Positions 17,067 through 25,151 of a DNA stretch of 64,000 nucleotides are shown one piece after another; positions within the stretch are counted from its first letter, which is position 1, and every line of letters starts with the position of its first letter. The position numbers and the translations under genes were made by a program. Below the pieces are notes generated by a model, which made no database searches, was not told where the DNA came from, and worked only from the letters and a program-made list of their open reading frames with translations. Source of the stretch: Gammaproteobacteria bacterium UBA7803 (GTDB lineage Bacteria; Pseudomonadota; Gammaproteobacteria; Pseudomonadales; Azotimanducaceae); contig DLCH01000078.1 of assembly GCA_002480525.1 (NCBI GenBank), positions 28,116 through 92,115 on the forward strand. Direction: 5' to 3'.

Positions 17067-18296
17067 ATGGCGCGCTTCGCCTTCACCGCCCGGGACGCCG
17101 ACGGCCGGGCCGTCGAGGGGCACCGGGAGGCTGCCGACCCGGGCGCTGTGGCCCGGGAGCTGGCCGCGGCCGGCATGGTGCCCGTGTCGGTCACCGAGGA
17201 CCATGAGGTCGGCGAGGAAGCGGGCGCCGTCGACGTCGGCGGCTGGCTGCAGCGCCGCAAGGTCACCCTCGACGAGATCATTCTGCTGAGTCATCAGATG
17301 GCGAGCCTGACCCGGGCCGGCGTGTCCGTGGTGCGGGCCCTGCGCGGACTCGCCGAATCCCACCGCAACCCGCGGCTGCGGGAGGTGCTGGACGACGTGG
17401 CCGGCACCCTGGAGGCGGGTTCCGACGTCGCCTCGGCGCTGCGGCGTCATCCGACGGTGTTCTCGGAGCTGTACGCCAGCGTCGTGCACGTGGGCGAGAA
17501 CACCGGCCGGCTGGACGAGGCGTTCAAGCAGATCGCCGGCTACCTGGAGGTGGAGCGGGAGACCCGCCGGCGCATCAGGACGGCCACCCGCTACCCCACC
17601 TTCGTGCTCGGCGCCATCGCCGTGGCCATCGTCATTCTGAACATCTTCGTCATCCCGGCCTTCGCCCGGGTGTTCGAGAAATTCAACGCCGACCTGCCCT
17701 GGCAGACGCGGGCCATCATCGGCGCCTCGGATTTCATGGTGGCCTGGTGGCCGCTGCTGCTGGTCGGCGCCGTGGGCGGCGCGTTCGCCGTGCGGCGCTG
17801 GGTGGGCACCCCGGAAGGCCGGCTCACCTGGGACCGCTGGAAGCTCCGGCTGCCCATCCTCGGCGGCATCTTCGAGCGCATCAACCTGGCCCGGTTCTGC
17901 CAGACCTTCGCCATGGTGTCCCGGGCCGGCGTGCCGATCACCCAGGGCCTGCTGGTGATTTCCCGCGCCATCGGCAACGAGTACATGGCCGAGCGCATCG
18001 ACGGCATGCGCCACGGCATCGAGCGCGGCAGCGGCATCACCGTCACGGCCCGGGAGAGCGGCATGTTCTCGCCGGTGGTGCTGCAGATGATGGCGGTGGG
18101 CGAGGAGACCGGCTCCATGGACGAGCTGATGGCCCAGTCCGCCAGCTTCTACGAGGAAGAAGTCGACTACGAGCTCAAGGGGCTCACCGACGCCGTCGAG
18201 CCGATCCTGATCATCGCCATCGGCGTGATGGTGCTGATTCTGGCGCTGGGGGTGTTCCTGCCGCTGTGGGACCTGTCCTCGGTGGCGAATCGCTGA
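17067..18296 (+). CDS. mshG: MSHA platform protein MshG (GspF/PilC family)
   Basis: 409 residues. Two GspF repeats (about 75-195 and 280-400) carry the family pattern 'LSHQMASLTRAGVSVVRALR' and 'FCQTFAMVSRAGVPITQGL', each ending in membrane helices (LGAIAVAIVILNIFVIPAFA; ILIIAIGVMVLILALGVFLP). A third helix lies between. It is the inner-membrane platform that MshE rotates. The ATG at 17067 is 5 bp after the mshE stop. The 168-bp gap that follows is the largest inside the cluster; mshF, usually next, is absent. Confidence 0.95.
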   Translation: MARFAFTARDADGRAVEGHREAADPGAVARELAAAGMVPVSVTEDHEVGEEAGAVDVGGWLQRRKVTLDEIILLSHQMASLTRAGVSVVRALRGLAESHRNPRLREVLDDVAGTLEAGSDVASALRRHPTVFSELYASVVHVGENTGRLDEAFKQIAGYLEVERETRRRIRTATRYPTFVLGAIAVAIVILNIFVIPAFARVFEKFNADLPWQTRAIIGASDFMVAWWPLLLVGAVGGAFAVRRWVGTPEGRLTWDRWKLRLPILGGIFERINLARFCQTFAMVSRAGVPITQGLLVISRAIGNEYMAERIDGMRHGIERGSGITVTARESGMFSPVVLQMMAVGEETGSMDELMAQSASFYEEEVDYELKGLTDAVEPILIIAIGVMVLILALGVFLPLWDLSSVANR

Positions 18297-18464
18297 CCTG
18301 CCGCCAGGCCGCGGCAGCAGGCGTTTCTGTGACCGGTTGCGCGGACCGACCGTGCATGGGTCCTGCAGAATCTTCAGCGGCGTCTACGCTTTTGGTAATG
18401 ACGAACGGATCGTCTTACGCGCCCATGGCGCGGCTACTGTAGAGAGAGGCAGAGGACAACAACA

Positions 18465-19019
18465 ATGCACAGGAAGCATTCCGGTTTCACCATCGTCGAG
18501 CTGGTCGTCGTGATCATCCTGCTCGGCATTCTGGCCGCCACCGCGCTGCCGCGCTTCATCGACATCGAGGACGACGCCCACGAGGCGGCCTTCGAGGGCG
18601 TGCGCGGCAGCCTGCAGACGGGCATTTCCCTGTATCACGCGAAGGTCGTGGCGACCGACACCGCCACCGACGCCGTGCCCCAGCCCGACGACTTCGCGGG
18701 TCTGCGCACCAACGCGGATGGCTATCCCTACGGGACCACGGACCGCAGCGGCGGCACCAGCACCGTGACCACCTCCGGCGACTGCGCCGAGGTGTTCGCC
18801 AACGTGCAGCAGGCCGGCGCACCGACGGTGACCAGCGCCGCCGCTCAGGGCGACGTCGACACCGCTGGCGCGAACTTCGACTACGTGGCCGTGCTGGTCG
18901 GCGGTTCCTGCGTGTTCCACTACACCGGCGAGACCACCACGGTCGGCGAGAACGTACGGACCCTGTCCTACGACCCGACCAACGGTCAGGTCGCGACGGG
19001 CACCTTCACGCTGACCTGA
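18465..19019 (+). CDS. mshA: MSHA-type pilin (MshA/MshB family), probable main subunit
   Basis: 184 residues. The leader MHRKHSG ends in Gly7 and is followed by the class III signal FTIVELVVVIILLGILAAT with Glu5 of the mature protein intact. It should be cut and methylated by a PilD-type peptidase encoded elsewhere. The body contains two Cys (in 'SGDCAEVF' and 'GGSCVFHY') that could form the pilin disulfide. It has a good AGAGG ribosome site. Only one pilin gene of this type is present where Vibrio has mshB and mshA, so I treat it as the major pilin. Confidence 0.9.
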   Translation: MHRKHSGFTIVELVVVIILLGILAATALPRFIDIEDDAHEAAFEGVRGSLQTGISLYHAKVVATDTATDAVPQPDDFAGLRTNADGYPYGTTDRSGGTSTVTTSGDCAEVFANVQQAGAPTVTSAAAQGDVDTAGANFDYVAVLVGGSCVFHYTGETTTVGENVRTLSYDPTNGQVATGTFTLT

Positions 19020-19037
19020 TACGCGGTCCGGGCTTGC

Positions 19038-19059
19038 GCGCCGGCAGGGACGCCGGCGC
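19038..19059 (+). terminator. Hairpin after the pilin gene
   Basis: Stem GCGCCGGC (19038-19045) with GCCGGCGC (19052-19059), loop AGGGAC, 19 bp after the pilin stop. No T tract follows. It could be a partial terminator or a 3' stabiliser that makes pilin mRNA more abundant than mshCDOPQ mRNA; this is inference. Confidence 0.4.
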
Positions 19060-19146
19060 ATGACTCCGGCGGCGGGCCGTTGCCCGGACGCTGGTCCGCG
19101 GCGCAGGGCCGACCGCCGGCGCAGCCGTCATTCGCTGAGAGCCTCC

Positions 19147-19728
19147 ATGGAAGGTCGCGAGTCGAACGATCCCTTGCGCGGCGCCCGGATTCCCGGGGGC
19201 CGCGTCTGCGCTTTCACCGCTGCCTCGCGCAGCGGCGGCTTCACCCTGGTGGAGCTGATCTCGGTGATGATCCTGCTGTCCATTCTCGGCATCTTCGCCA
19301 TGGCGCGCATGACCTCGCCGGAGCTGTTCGCGCCGGCGGTGGTGTCCGGGGCCGTGGCGGCGGAGGTACGCTTCGCCCGCCAGCTCGCCGCCGCCCGCAG
19401 CGACGCCGTGGTGTCCGTCACCGTCGACCGGGTCGGCGACGCCTGGCGGCTGCGGACCAGCTCCGACGTCGACGGCGTGGTGCGCACCGAACTCGTCAGC
19501 GCCGACGACACGGCGCTGCAGGCCGCCAGCGGCGCGGTCAGCGCCTCGCTGGACGCGGCCACCGCCCTCACCCTGGTGTTCGACCACGCCGGCGACCTCG
19601 CGACCGTGCTGATCGGCGCGGTGCCGGGCGCCCCGGACAGCGGCGTGAATCTCACCGTCGCCGGTGACTCCACCCGCCGTCTCTGCGTCTACCCCAGTGG
19701 CTACGCCCATGCCGGCGCCTGCAGCTAG
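19147..19728 (+). CDS. mshC: Minor pseudopilin MshC
   Basis: 193 residues from the ATG at 19147. The prepilin cleavage site is 'SRSGG' then FTLVELISVMILLSILGIFA, giving an unusually long 31-residue leader; no closer start codon is available. Glu5 is present. The body has the GspH-like pattern of minor pilins (EVRFARQLAAARSDAVVSVT) that prime pilus assembly. It overlaps mshD by 20 bp. Confidence 0.88.
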   Translation: MEGRESNDPLRGARIPGGRVCAFTAASRSGGFTLVELISVMILLSILGIFAMARMTSPELFAPAVVSGAVAAEVRFARQLAAARSDAVVSVTVDRVGDAWRLRTSSDVDGVVRTELVSADDTALQAASGAVSASLDAATALTLVFDHAGDLATVLIGAVPGAPDSGVNLTVAGDSTRRLCVYPSGYAHAGACS

Positions 19729-20239
19729 CCGCGTCCGCGGCTTCACCCTGGTGGAGCTGGTGGTGACCATGGTGGTGATCAGCATCGCCGTGCTCGCCAT
19801 CGGTCAGGCGCTGTCCTTCGCCTTCGCCCGCCAGAGCGACGGGCTGTGGCAGGCGAAGGCGGTGGCCCTGGCCGAGTCCTACGTCGAGGAGATCCTGGCG
19901 CGCCGCTTCGACGAGGCGGCGCCGGTGGGGGGCGTGCCGCCCTGCGCGCCCTCCGCGATTCCCTGTTCCTCCGCCGGCGCCGACGGGGAGCCGCGCGCGC
20001 AGTTCGACGACGTCGACGATTATCACGGCCTGGACGAACAGCCGCCGCTGGATGCCGACGGCAACCCGCGCGCCGAGTACGCCCGCTACCGGGTTCAGGT
20101 GCGCGTGGCCTATCCCGATGCGGCGCAGCAGGCGGCGCTCGGACTCGACGACGCCACCGACGCGAAGCTGATCACCGTGGACGTGACGCCGCCGGGCGAG
20201 TCGGTCATGTCGTTCCGCGTCGTGCGGGGGAACTACTGA
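19709..20239 (+). CDS. mshD: Minor pseudopilin MshD
   Basis: 176 residues from the ATG at 19709, which lies inside the end of mshC; an upstream in-frame ATG at 19664 is less likely because the leader would be over-long. Leader MPAPAASRVRG is followed by FTLVELVVTMVVISIAVLAI with Glu5. The body contains Cys-X7-Cys near residue 80 ('PPCAPSAIPC'). It is GspI-like in shape (AKAVALAESYVEEILAR). Its stop overlaps the mshO start (TGATG). Confidence 0.88.
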   Translation: MPAPAASRVRGFTLVELVVTMVVISIAVLAIGQALSFAFARQSDGLWQAKAVALAESYVEEILARRFDEAAPVGGVPPCAPSAIPCSSAGADGEPRAQFDDVDDYHGLDEQPPLDADGNPRAEYARYRVQVRVAYPDAAQQAALGLDDATDAKLITVDVTPPGESVMSFRVVRGNY

Positions 20240-21030
20240 TGCCGGCGGCGCCGGCCGCGCGCCGGGCGACGGGCTTCACCGTGGTGGAGCTGGTCACCGT
20301 GATCGTCATTCTCGGCGTGCTGGCGGCCGGCACCGTCGCGTTCATCGGCGATTCCAGCCGCGGCTTCGCCTCCACCGTGGCACGCTCGGAGCTGGCCGGC
20401 GAGGCGCGGTTCGTGACGGAGCGACTCACCCGGGAACTGCGCAACGCCCTTCCCGGCAGCGTCCGCGTGAGCGGCGCCTGCATCGAGTTCGTGCCGGTCG
20501 CGGCAGCCTCCCGCTACGTCACGCTGCCCGTGGCGACGGCGGCGTCGAGCTTCCGCTCGGTGCCGGTCGACCCGGTACCGGCGGGAACTGTCCGGGTCGC
20601 GGTCCATCCCGGCGCCGCCGGCTACGCCCTGGCCAGCCCGGGACCGATCAGCCCGCCGGCGACCCTGTCGGCGCCCGGCGCCGGCAACGAGGTGACGGTG
20701 ACCCTCGCGGGCCCGCACCGGTTCGCCAGCCACTCGCCCACGGGCCGGTACTTCCTCGTTCGGGACCCGGTGAGCTACTGCATCGTCGGCGGGGCGCTGT
20801 ACCGCTATCGGAACTATGGATTCGCGGCCGCACAGCCGGGGCCCGCGACGCTGCCGGCCGGCCTGCCGGACCGCTCGCTGGTGGCGGAGTCGCTGACCAG
20901 CGCCACGCCGTTCACCGTTTCCGGCGCCACCCTGACGCGCAACGCGGTGGTGGGGATCGATCTCACCATGACCCGGGACGACGACCGCGTGCGGCTCGAA
21001 CATCTGGTGCAGGTGCGCAATGTCCCGTAG
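20239..21030 (+). CDS. mshO: Minor pseudopilin MshO
   Basis: 263 residues. Leader MPAAPAARRATG, then FTVVELVTVIVILGVLAAGT with Glu5. It is GspJ/PilW-like: after the helix comes 'GEARFVTERLTRELRNALPG', then a large beta-rich domain. Together with MshC, D and P it should form the tip/priming complex. It overlaps mshP by 11 bp. Confidence 0.88.
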   Translation: MPAAPAARRATGFTVVELVTVIVILGVLAAGTVAFIGDSSRGFASTVARSELAGEARFVTERLTRELRNALPGSVRVSGACIEFVPVAAASRYVTLPVATAASSFRSVPVDPVPAGTVRVAVHPGAAGYALASPGPISPPATLSAPGAGNEVTVTLAGPHRFASHSPTGRYFLVRDPVSYCIVGGALYRYRNYGFAAAQPGPATLPAGLPDRSLVAESLTSATPFTVSGATLTRNAVVGIDLTMTRDDDRVRLEHLVQVRNVP

Positions 21031-21433
21031 CCGCGTCGACAGGCATCTGGGTCGGCGCCAGCGCGGCATCGGGCTGGTGGCGGCGATCTTCCTGATCGTC
21101 GTCGTCGCCGCCCTCGTCACCGCCATCGCCAGGACGGTGCGGACGTCTGCGGACGCCTTCTCCCTGGACGTGGTGTCTCACCGGGCGTTCCTCGCCGCCG
21201 AGTCCGGTGCCCAGCTCGGCCTCAACCGGGTGTTCGCCCCATCCGGCGCGCCGGTCTGCGGCAACTGGTCGTGGGATCTCGGCGCGGTGGGACTCGCATC
21301 CTGCGAGGCCGTGGTGGTCTGCCGCAGTGAGCTCGTCGCGGGCACGCCGCACTACACGCTGGAGAGCGACGGGCGCTGCGACGTCGGAGGCGTCACGGCG
21401 GAGCGTCGCGTGCTGGTCAGGGCCGCACCATGA
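21020..21433 (+). CDS. mshP: MSHA biogenesis protein MshP (PilX-like)
   Basis: 137 residues. The N-terminal segment 'QRGIGLVAAIFLIVVVAALV' is pilin-like but lacks both the Phe1 and Glu5, as expected for GspK/PilX-type minor pilins that sit at the tip. Two Cys pairs occur in the C-terminal half. It starts inside mshO and its stop overlaps the mshQ ATG (ATGA). Confidence 0.85.
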   Translation: MSRSRVDRHLGRRQRGIGLVAAIFLIVVVAALVTAIARTVRTSADAFSLDVVSHRAFLAAESGAQLGLNRVFAPSGAPVCGNWSWDLGAVGLASCEAVVVCRSELVAGTPHYTLESDGRCDVGGVTAERRVLVRAAP

Positions 21434-24400
21434 CGAATGGCCGTTCCAACCTGCTGATCCACCGCCGGTTCTGCCTGCTGGCGCTGATCTGGCTCCTGGC
21501 TGGTGGTGAAGCGCGGGCGGCGATGATCGCGGAAGACGATTTCGAAGCGTATCCGTCGGGCAGCATCGACGAGCGCAACGGCGGTTCCGGCTGGGCCCGT
21601 GAGTGGGAGGGGCGGCGGGAATCCATCGAATCGATCGTCGACACCAGTGGCAACGAGATGCTCTACCGGGCGGCCAGCGGAGAGGCGGTTCGGGGATCCG
21701 ATCGCGCCCTGGCGATCTTCGGGAATCACGATCTGGCCGCGTTCAGGGAGACCGCGCAGCGGATCTCCACCCGGAACGTGTTCGTCAGCATGCTGGTGCG
21801 CTTCACGGGGACTCAGAACATCAACGACTTCCTGGCGCTGTGGTTCGAGGAAGAGCAGTTCGGCGCGGCGCCGAATATCGGCATCAAGATGGAGGACGGG
21901 TCCGGCGCGACTGAGAACGACTTCTTCGTCAGGACCCAGGCCAACAATCACGTGTCCGTCGAGAACATCGTCGAAGGCGCGACCTACTTCATCGTCGGGC
22001 ATCTGTCGAAGCCCGACAACGACCCGGACTCGGAGTATGACGTGTTCAGGCTCTGGGTGAATCCAGTCTCGCTTCGTGTCCAGCCGGCGGAGGACGCCGT
22101 GTCCCGGGGCAGGAACAACATCGCGGAGATCCGGAGGATCGGGTTCAGGTCGGCGAATCTCGACCGCGACGATCAGGTTGAGATCGACAGGCTGCGCCTG
22201 GGGACCACCTGGGCCGACGTCACGGAGCCGGACGTCGTACCGGTGCTCGAGTTGCGCATGGACGAACGGTCCTGGACGGGTGCCGTCGGCGAAGTCGCGG
22301 ATTTCTGGTCTGGTCTGAATGGAACGGCCTTCGACGGTCCGACCACGTCCGGTACGAACCCGGCGATTCCGGGAACAGTCGGCACCTGCCGGTACGGTGA
22401 GTTCGACGGCCGCAACGATCATGTCATCGTGCCTCACGACCCGGTGCTGAACGGCGCCACCACGCTCACCTACATGGCGTGGGTACGGCCGAACGCCTGG
22501 AACGGTATTCGTCAGATCATGGCCAAGTCCGTGCACGGCGGCGGCGCAGGGCGTGCGCAGATGGGGATCTTCAGCGAAGGCGGAGTTCTGAAGGTGCGCG
22601 CCGAAACCGATCGGGGGCGCCAGGAAGCTGCGGCCGCGCTGCCGCCCACCGGCGTCTGGTCCCATGTGGCCGGAGTCTTCACCCGCACCCGGCTCGCGCT
22701 CTATGTCGATGGCGCGCTCGTGGGCTCGGTGACCTACTCGCCGTCTACGCTGATTCAGACCTCGGACCCGTTGGCGATCAGCAAGCGGGTGGGCACGGAT
22801 CAGTACTTCTTCGACGGCGCCATCGACGAGGTGCGGGTCTTTGCCGAGGCTCTCGACGGCAGGCAGATCCGAGCGGCCATGAACGATACCCGCCAGTGTG
22901 ACGTTGCACCGGTGACCACTGCCAGCGCGCTGGCGATCGGTCATGACGGCACAGGTATCCACTGCCTGGACGAGACCATCTCCGTTGCCGCCCTGGATGA
23001 TCTCGGCGCGGTGTTTCAGAACTACGCCGGAGAGGTGGCATTGTCCACGAGCACCGGGCGGGGCACGTGGCGCCTGGTTTCCGGGAACGGCACCTTGTTG
23101 GACGCCGTCGCGGACGATGGCGCTGCGGTCTATCAGTTCGCGACGGCCGACGCGGGCGTTGCCCGTTTTTCCCTTTCCTATCCCGAGGGGGCTTCGCCAG
23201 TGGACGTGGACGCGGTGGACTCGGCGGACGGCGCGGTGCGGGACGACGACTCGGAGGGCCCGCTGGCGTTTGCGCCGAGCGGTTTCACGCTGACGGCCGG
23301 GGCGCTGTCCAACCCGCCGCCGAGCCCGATCGCCGACCCCGTCGGCAGCCAGCGCGCGGGCGTGGTGTTTCCGGTTCACCTGACTGCCTACGGCGTCACC
23401 GAGGACGACCCGCGGTGCGGCGTCATCGAGAGCTACGGCGGCAGCCGCGACCTGGCGTTCGCCATGACCCATGTGAATCCCGCCAGCGGCGCCGGGGTGA
23501 CGGCCACCGTCGACGGCCTCGCCGTCGGCGGGCCGGCGCAGCCGGTGGCGTTCGTGTCGGGCCGTGCGTCGGTGTCCGCGCGCTACGACGACGCCGGCTC
23601 GATCCGGCTGCAGGTGACCGATGCCGCGAGTTTCGGTCACACCCTGACCGGCGCCAGCAACGACTTCGTGGTGCAGCCCTACGAGCTCCGGGTCACCCGC
23701 GTCCAGACGCCCGCCGGCATCGACAATCCCGCGCCGGCGGCATACGCGGACGACGCCTTCCTTGCGGCGGGGCTGCCGTTCGAGGTCGACGTCGAAGCGG
23801 TCGACGCCGACGGCGACCGCACGCCGAATTTCGGCCGCGAGACGCCGGCCGAAGGTGTGCGGGTGACGAGTGACGTTCTGGTGGCGCCCGCCGGCGGGCG
23901 CAACGGCTCCAGCGGCGACGTGATCGACGGCGCGGCCTTCGGCCCGACCGGCGTGCCCGGGCGGTTCGAGAACGACCGGGTGGTGTTCGACGAGGTCGGC
24001 ATCATCCGTCTGCGGCCGGCGGTGGCGGACGGCGACTACCTCGGCTCCGGCGCCGTGCCGGGGGTGGCGACCGGCAACGTCGGGCGGTTTCACCCGGCCG
24101 GATTCGACGTGACCGGCGATGCCGTGGCCGCGGCATGCGGCGCGTTCACCTACATGGATCAGCCGGCGCTCGGTGTCCGCTACCGGCTGCAGGCCCTGAA
24201 CGCGCTCGGCGGCGTGGTGGAGAACTACGACGCCGGACTGCTCGGCGCCGGTCTGGTGGCGGCGGCGGGGCTGGCGGCGGAGGCCGGCGACGACGGCGTC
24301 GACCGCGGCGGCCGGATCACGCCGCCCGGCGGCGTCTGGTCGGCCGGCGAGATCGACGTCGACCGGATCGATCTGGCGTTCGGGCGGGTCGCGGCGCCGG

Positions 24401-24981
24401 ACGGCCCGTTCGATCCGCTGAGCGTGTCCCTGCGGGTCACCGATCCGCTGGGCGACGCGACGCTGGCGGGGCTCGACAGTCATCCCGCGACGACCGGCGA
24501 CTGCAGCGTGGCCGGCAACTGCACGACCCGTGCACTGGGCGCGCCGACCCGGGTGGTGTACGGCCGGCTGGTGGTGCTGCCCGCCGCCGGGCCGGAGAAC
24601 GAGAACCTGACGGTGCCGCTCGCGGCCCAGCAGTTCACCGGCGCGGCGTTCGAGTCGCATCCCGCCGACGTGTGCACCACCTATCGGGCCGGGGACGTCA
24701 CCCTGGCCGGGTTCACCGCCAACCTCGCCGCCGGCGAGACCGCCGCCATCGCGCCCGTGGCCGCGACGGCGCTGATCGGCGGCGCCGGCGACCCGGCCCG
24801 GCCGCTGACCCTGTCCGCGCCCGGGTTCGGCAACGAGGGCACCGTCGACGTCACCCTGGACGTGCCCGGCTGGCTCGAATTCGACTGGCAGGGCACCGGC
24901 CTCGAGGATCCCGCGGGCACCGCGGCGTTCGGCCGCTTCCGCGGCCACGACCGGGTGATCTACTGGGGCGAGCCCCCCTAG
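21430..24981 (+). CDS. mshQ: Large MSHA protein MshQ with LamG domain and DUF6701-type C terminus
   Basis: 1183 residues with a signal peptide (RRFCLLALIWLLAGGEARA). Residues about 30-290 are a concanavalin-like beta region (EDDFEAYPSGSIDERNGG ...). About 310-485 is a LamG-type jelly roll (TLTYMAWVRPNAWNGIRQI, WSHVAGVFTRTRLALYVDGA, GAIDEVRVFAEALDG). From about 490 to the end is the long DUF6701-like module typical of MshQ, built of repeated 'VTDAASFGHTL' style beta units and ending 'DRVIYWGEPP'. It is exported and probably surface or tip located, perhaps an adhesin; binding is inferred. The first half has visibly lower G+C than the second. Last gene of the cluster. Confidence 0.9.
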   Translation: MTNGRSNLLIHRRFCLLALIWLLAGGEARAAMIAEDDFEAYPSGSIDERNGGSGWAREWEGRRESIESIVDTSGNEMLYRAASGEAVRGSDRALAIFGNHDLAAFRETAQRISTRNVFVSMLVRFTGTQNINDFLALWFEEEQFGAAPNIGIKMEDGSGATENDFFVRTQANNHVSVENIVEGATYFIVGHLSKPDNDPDSEYDVFRLWVNPVSLRVQPAEDAVSRGRNNIAEIRRIGFRSANLDRDDQVEIDRLRLGTTWADVTEPDVVPVLELRMDERSWTGAVGEVADFWSGLNGTAFDGPTTSGTNPAIPGTVGTCRYGEFDGRNDHVIVPHDPVLNGATTLTYMAWVRPNAWNGIRQIMAKSVHGGGAGRAQMGIFSEGGVLKVRAETDRGRQEAAAALPPTGVWSHVAGVFTRTRLALYVDGALVGSVTYSPSTLIQTSDPLAISKRVGTDQYFFDGAIDEVRVFAEALDGRQIRAAMNDTRQCDVAPVTTASALAIGHDGTGIHCLDETISVAALDDLGAVFQNYAGEVALSTSTGRGTWRLVSGNGTLLDAVADDGAAVYQFATADAGVARFSLSYPEGASPVDVDAVDSADGAVRDDDSEGPLAFAPSGFTLTAGALSNPPPSPIADPVGSQRAGVVFPVHLTAYGVTEDDPRCGVIESYGGSRDLAFAMTHVNPASGAGVTATVDGLAVGGPAQPVAFVSGRASVSARYDDAGSIRLQVTDAASFGHTLTGASNDFVVQPYELRVTRVQTPAGIDNPAPAAYADDAFLAAGLPFEVDVEAVDADGDRTPNFGRETPAEGVRVTSDVLVAPAGGRNGSSGDVIDGAAFGPTGVPGRFENDRVVFDEVGIIRLRPAVADGDYLGSGAVPGVATGNVGRFHPAGFDVTGDAVAAACGAFTYMDQPALGVRYRLQALNALGGVVENYDAGLLGAGLVAAAGLAAEAGDDGVDRGGRITPPGGVWSAGEIDVDRIDLAFGRVAAPDGPFDPLSVSLRVTDPLGDATLAGLDSHPATTGDCSVAGNCTTRALGAPTRVVYGRLVVLPAAGPENENLTVPLAAQQFTGAAFESHPADVCTTYRAGDVTLAGFTANLAAGETAAIAPVAATALIGGAGDPARPLTLSAPGFGNEGTVDVTLDVPGWLEFDWQGTGLEDPAGTAAFGRFRGHDRVIYWGEPP

Positions 24982-25020
24982 TCGCAGCCCCGGCTGCAAT
25001 CCCAATTCGATCGAACCACC

Positions 25021-25140
25021 GTGGGAGCGGCCTCCCGGCCGCGAATCCGGCCGCGAGTCCTGTCTTGAATCCGGTCGCGAATGCGGTCGCGTGGCCGGTG
25101 GGTGGTGGCCGGTTGATCGCGGCCGGAAGGCCGCTCCTAC
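25021..25140. repeat. REP cluster 1 between mshQ and the acyl-CoA dehydrogenase
   Basis: A plus-oriented REP (25021-25045, beginning GTGGGAGCGGCCTCCCGGCC) and a minus-oriented copy (25115-25140, ending GGCCGCTCCTAC) flank 70 bp containing imperfect iterations of AATCCGGYCGCGA. Each REP is itself a small palindrome (GCGGCC ... GGCCGC) with a GTRGG head. The gap between the two genes (24982-25151) is convergent and holds no gene. Confidence 0.85.
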
Positions 25141-25151
25141 AGGGCGGGGGG

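Noticed and set aside
21020..21433. MshP lacking the pilin Glu5
   Set aside because: Expected for GspK/PilX-type tip minor pilins.
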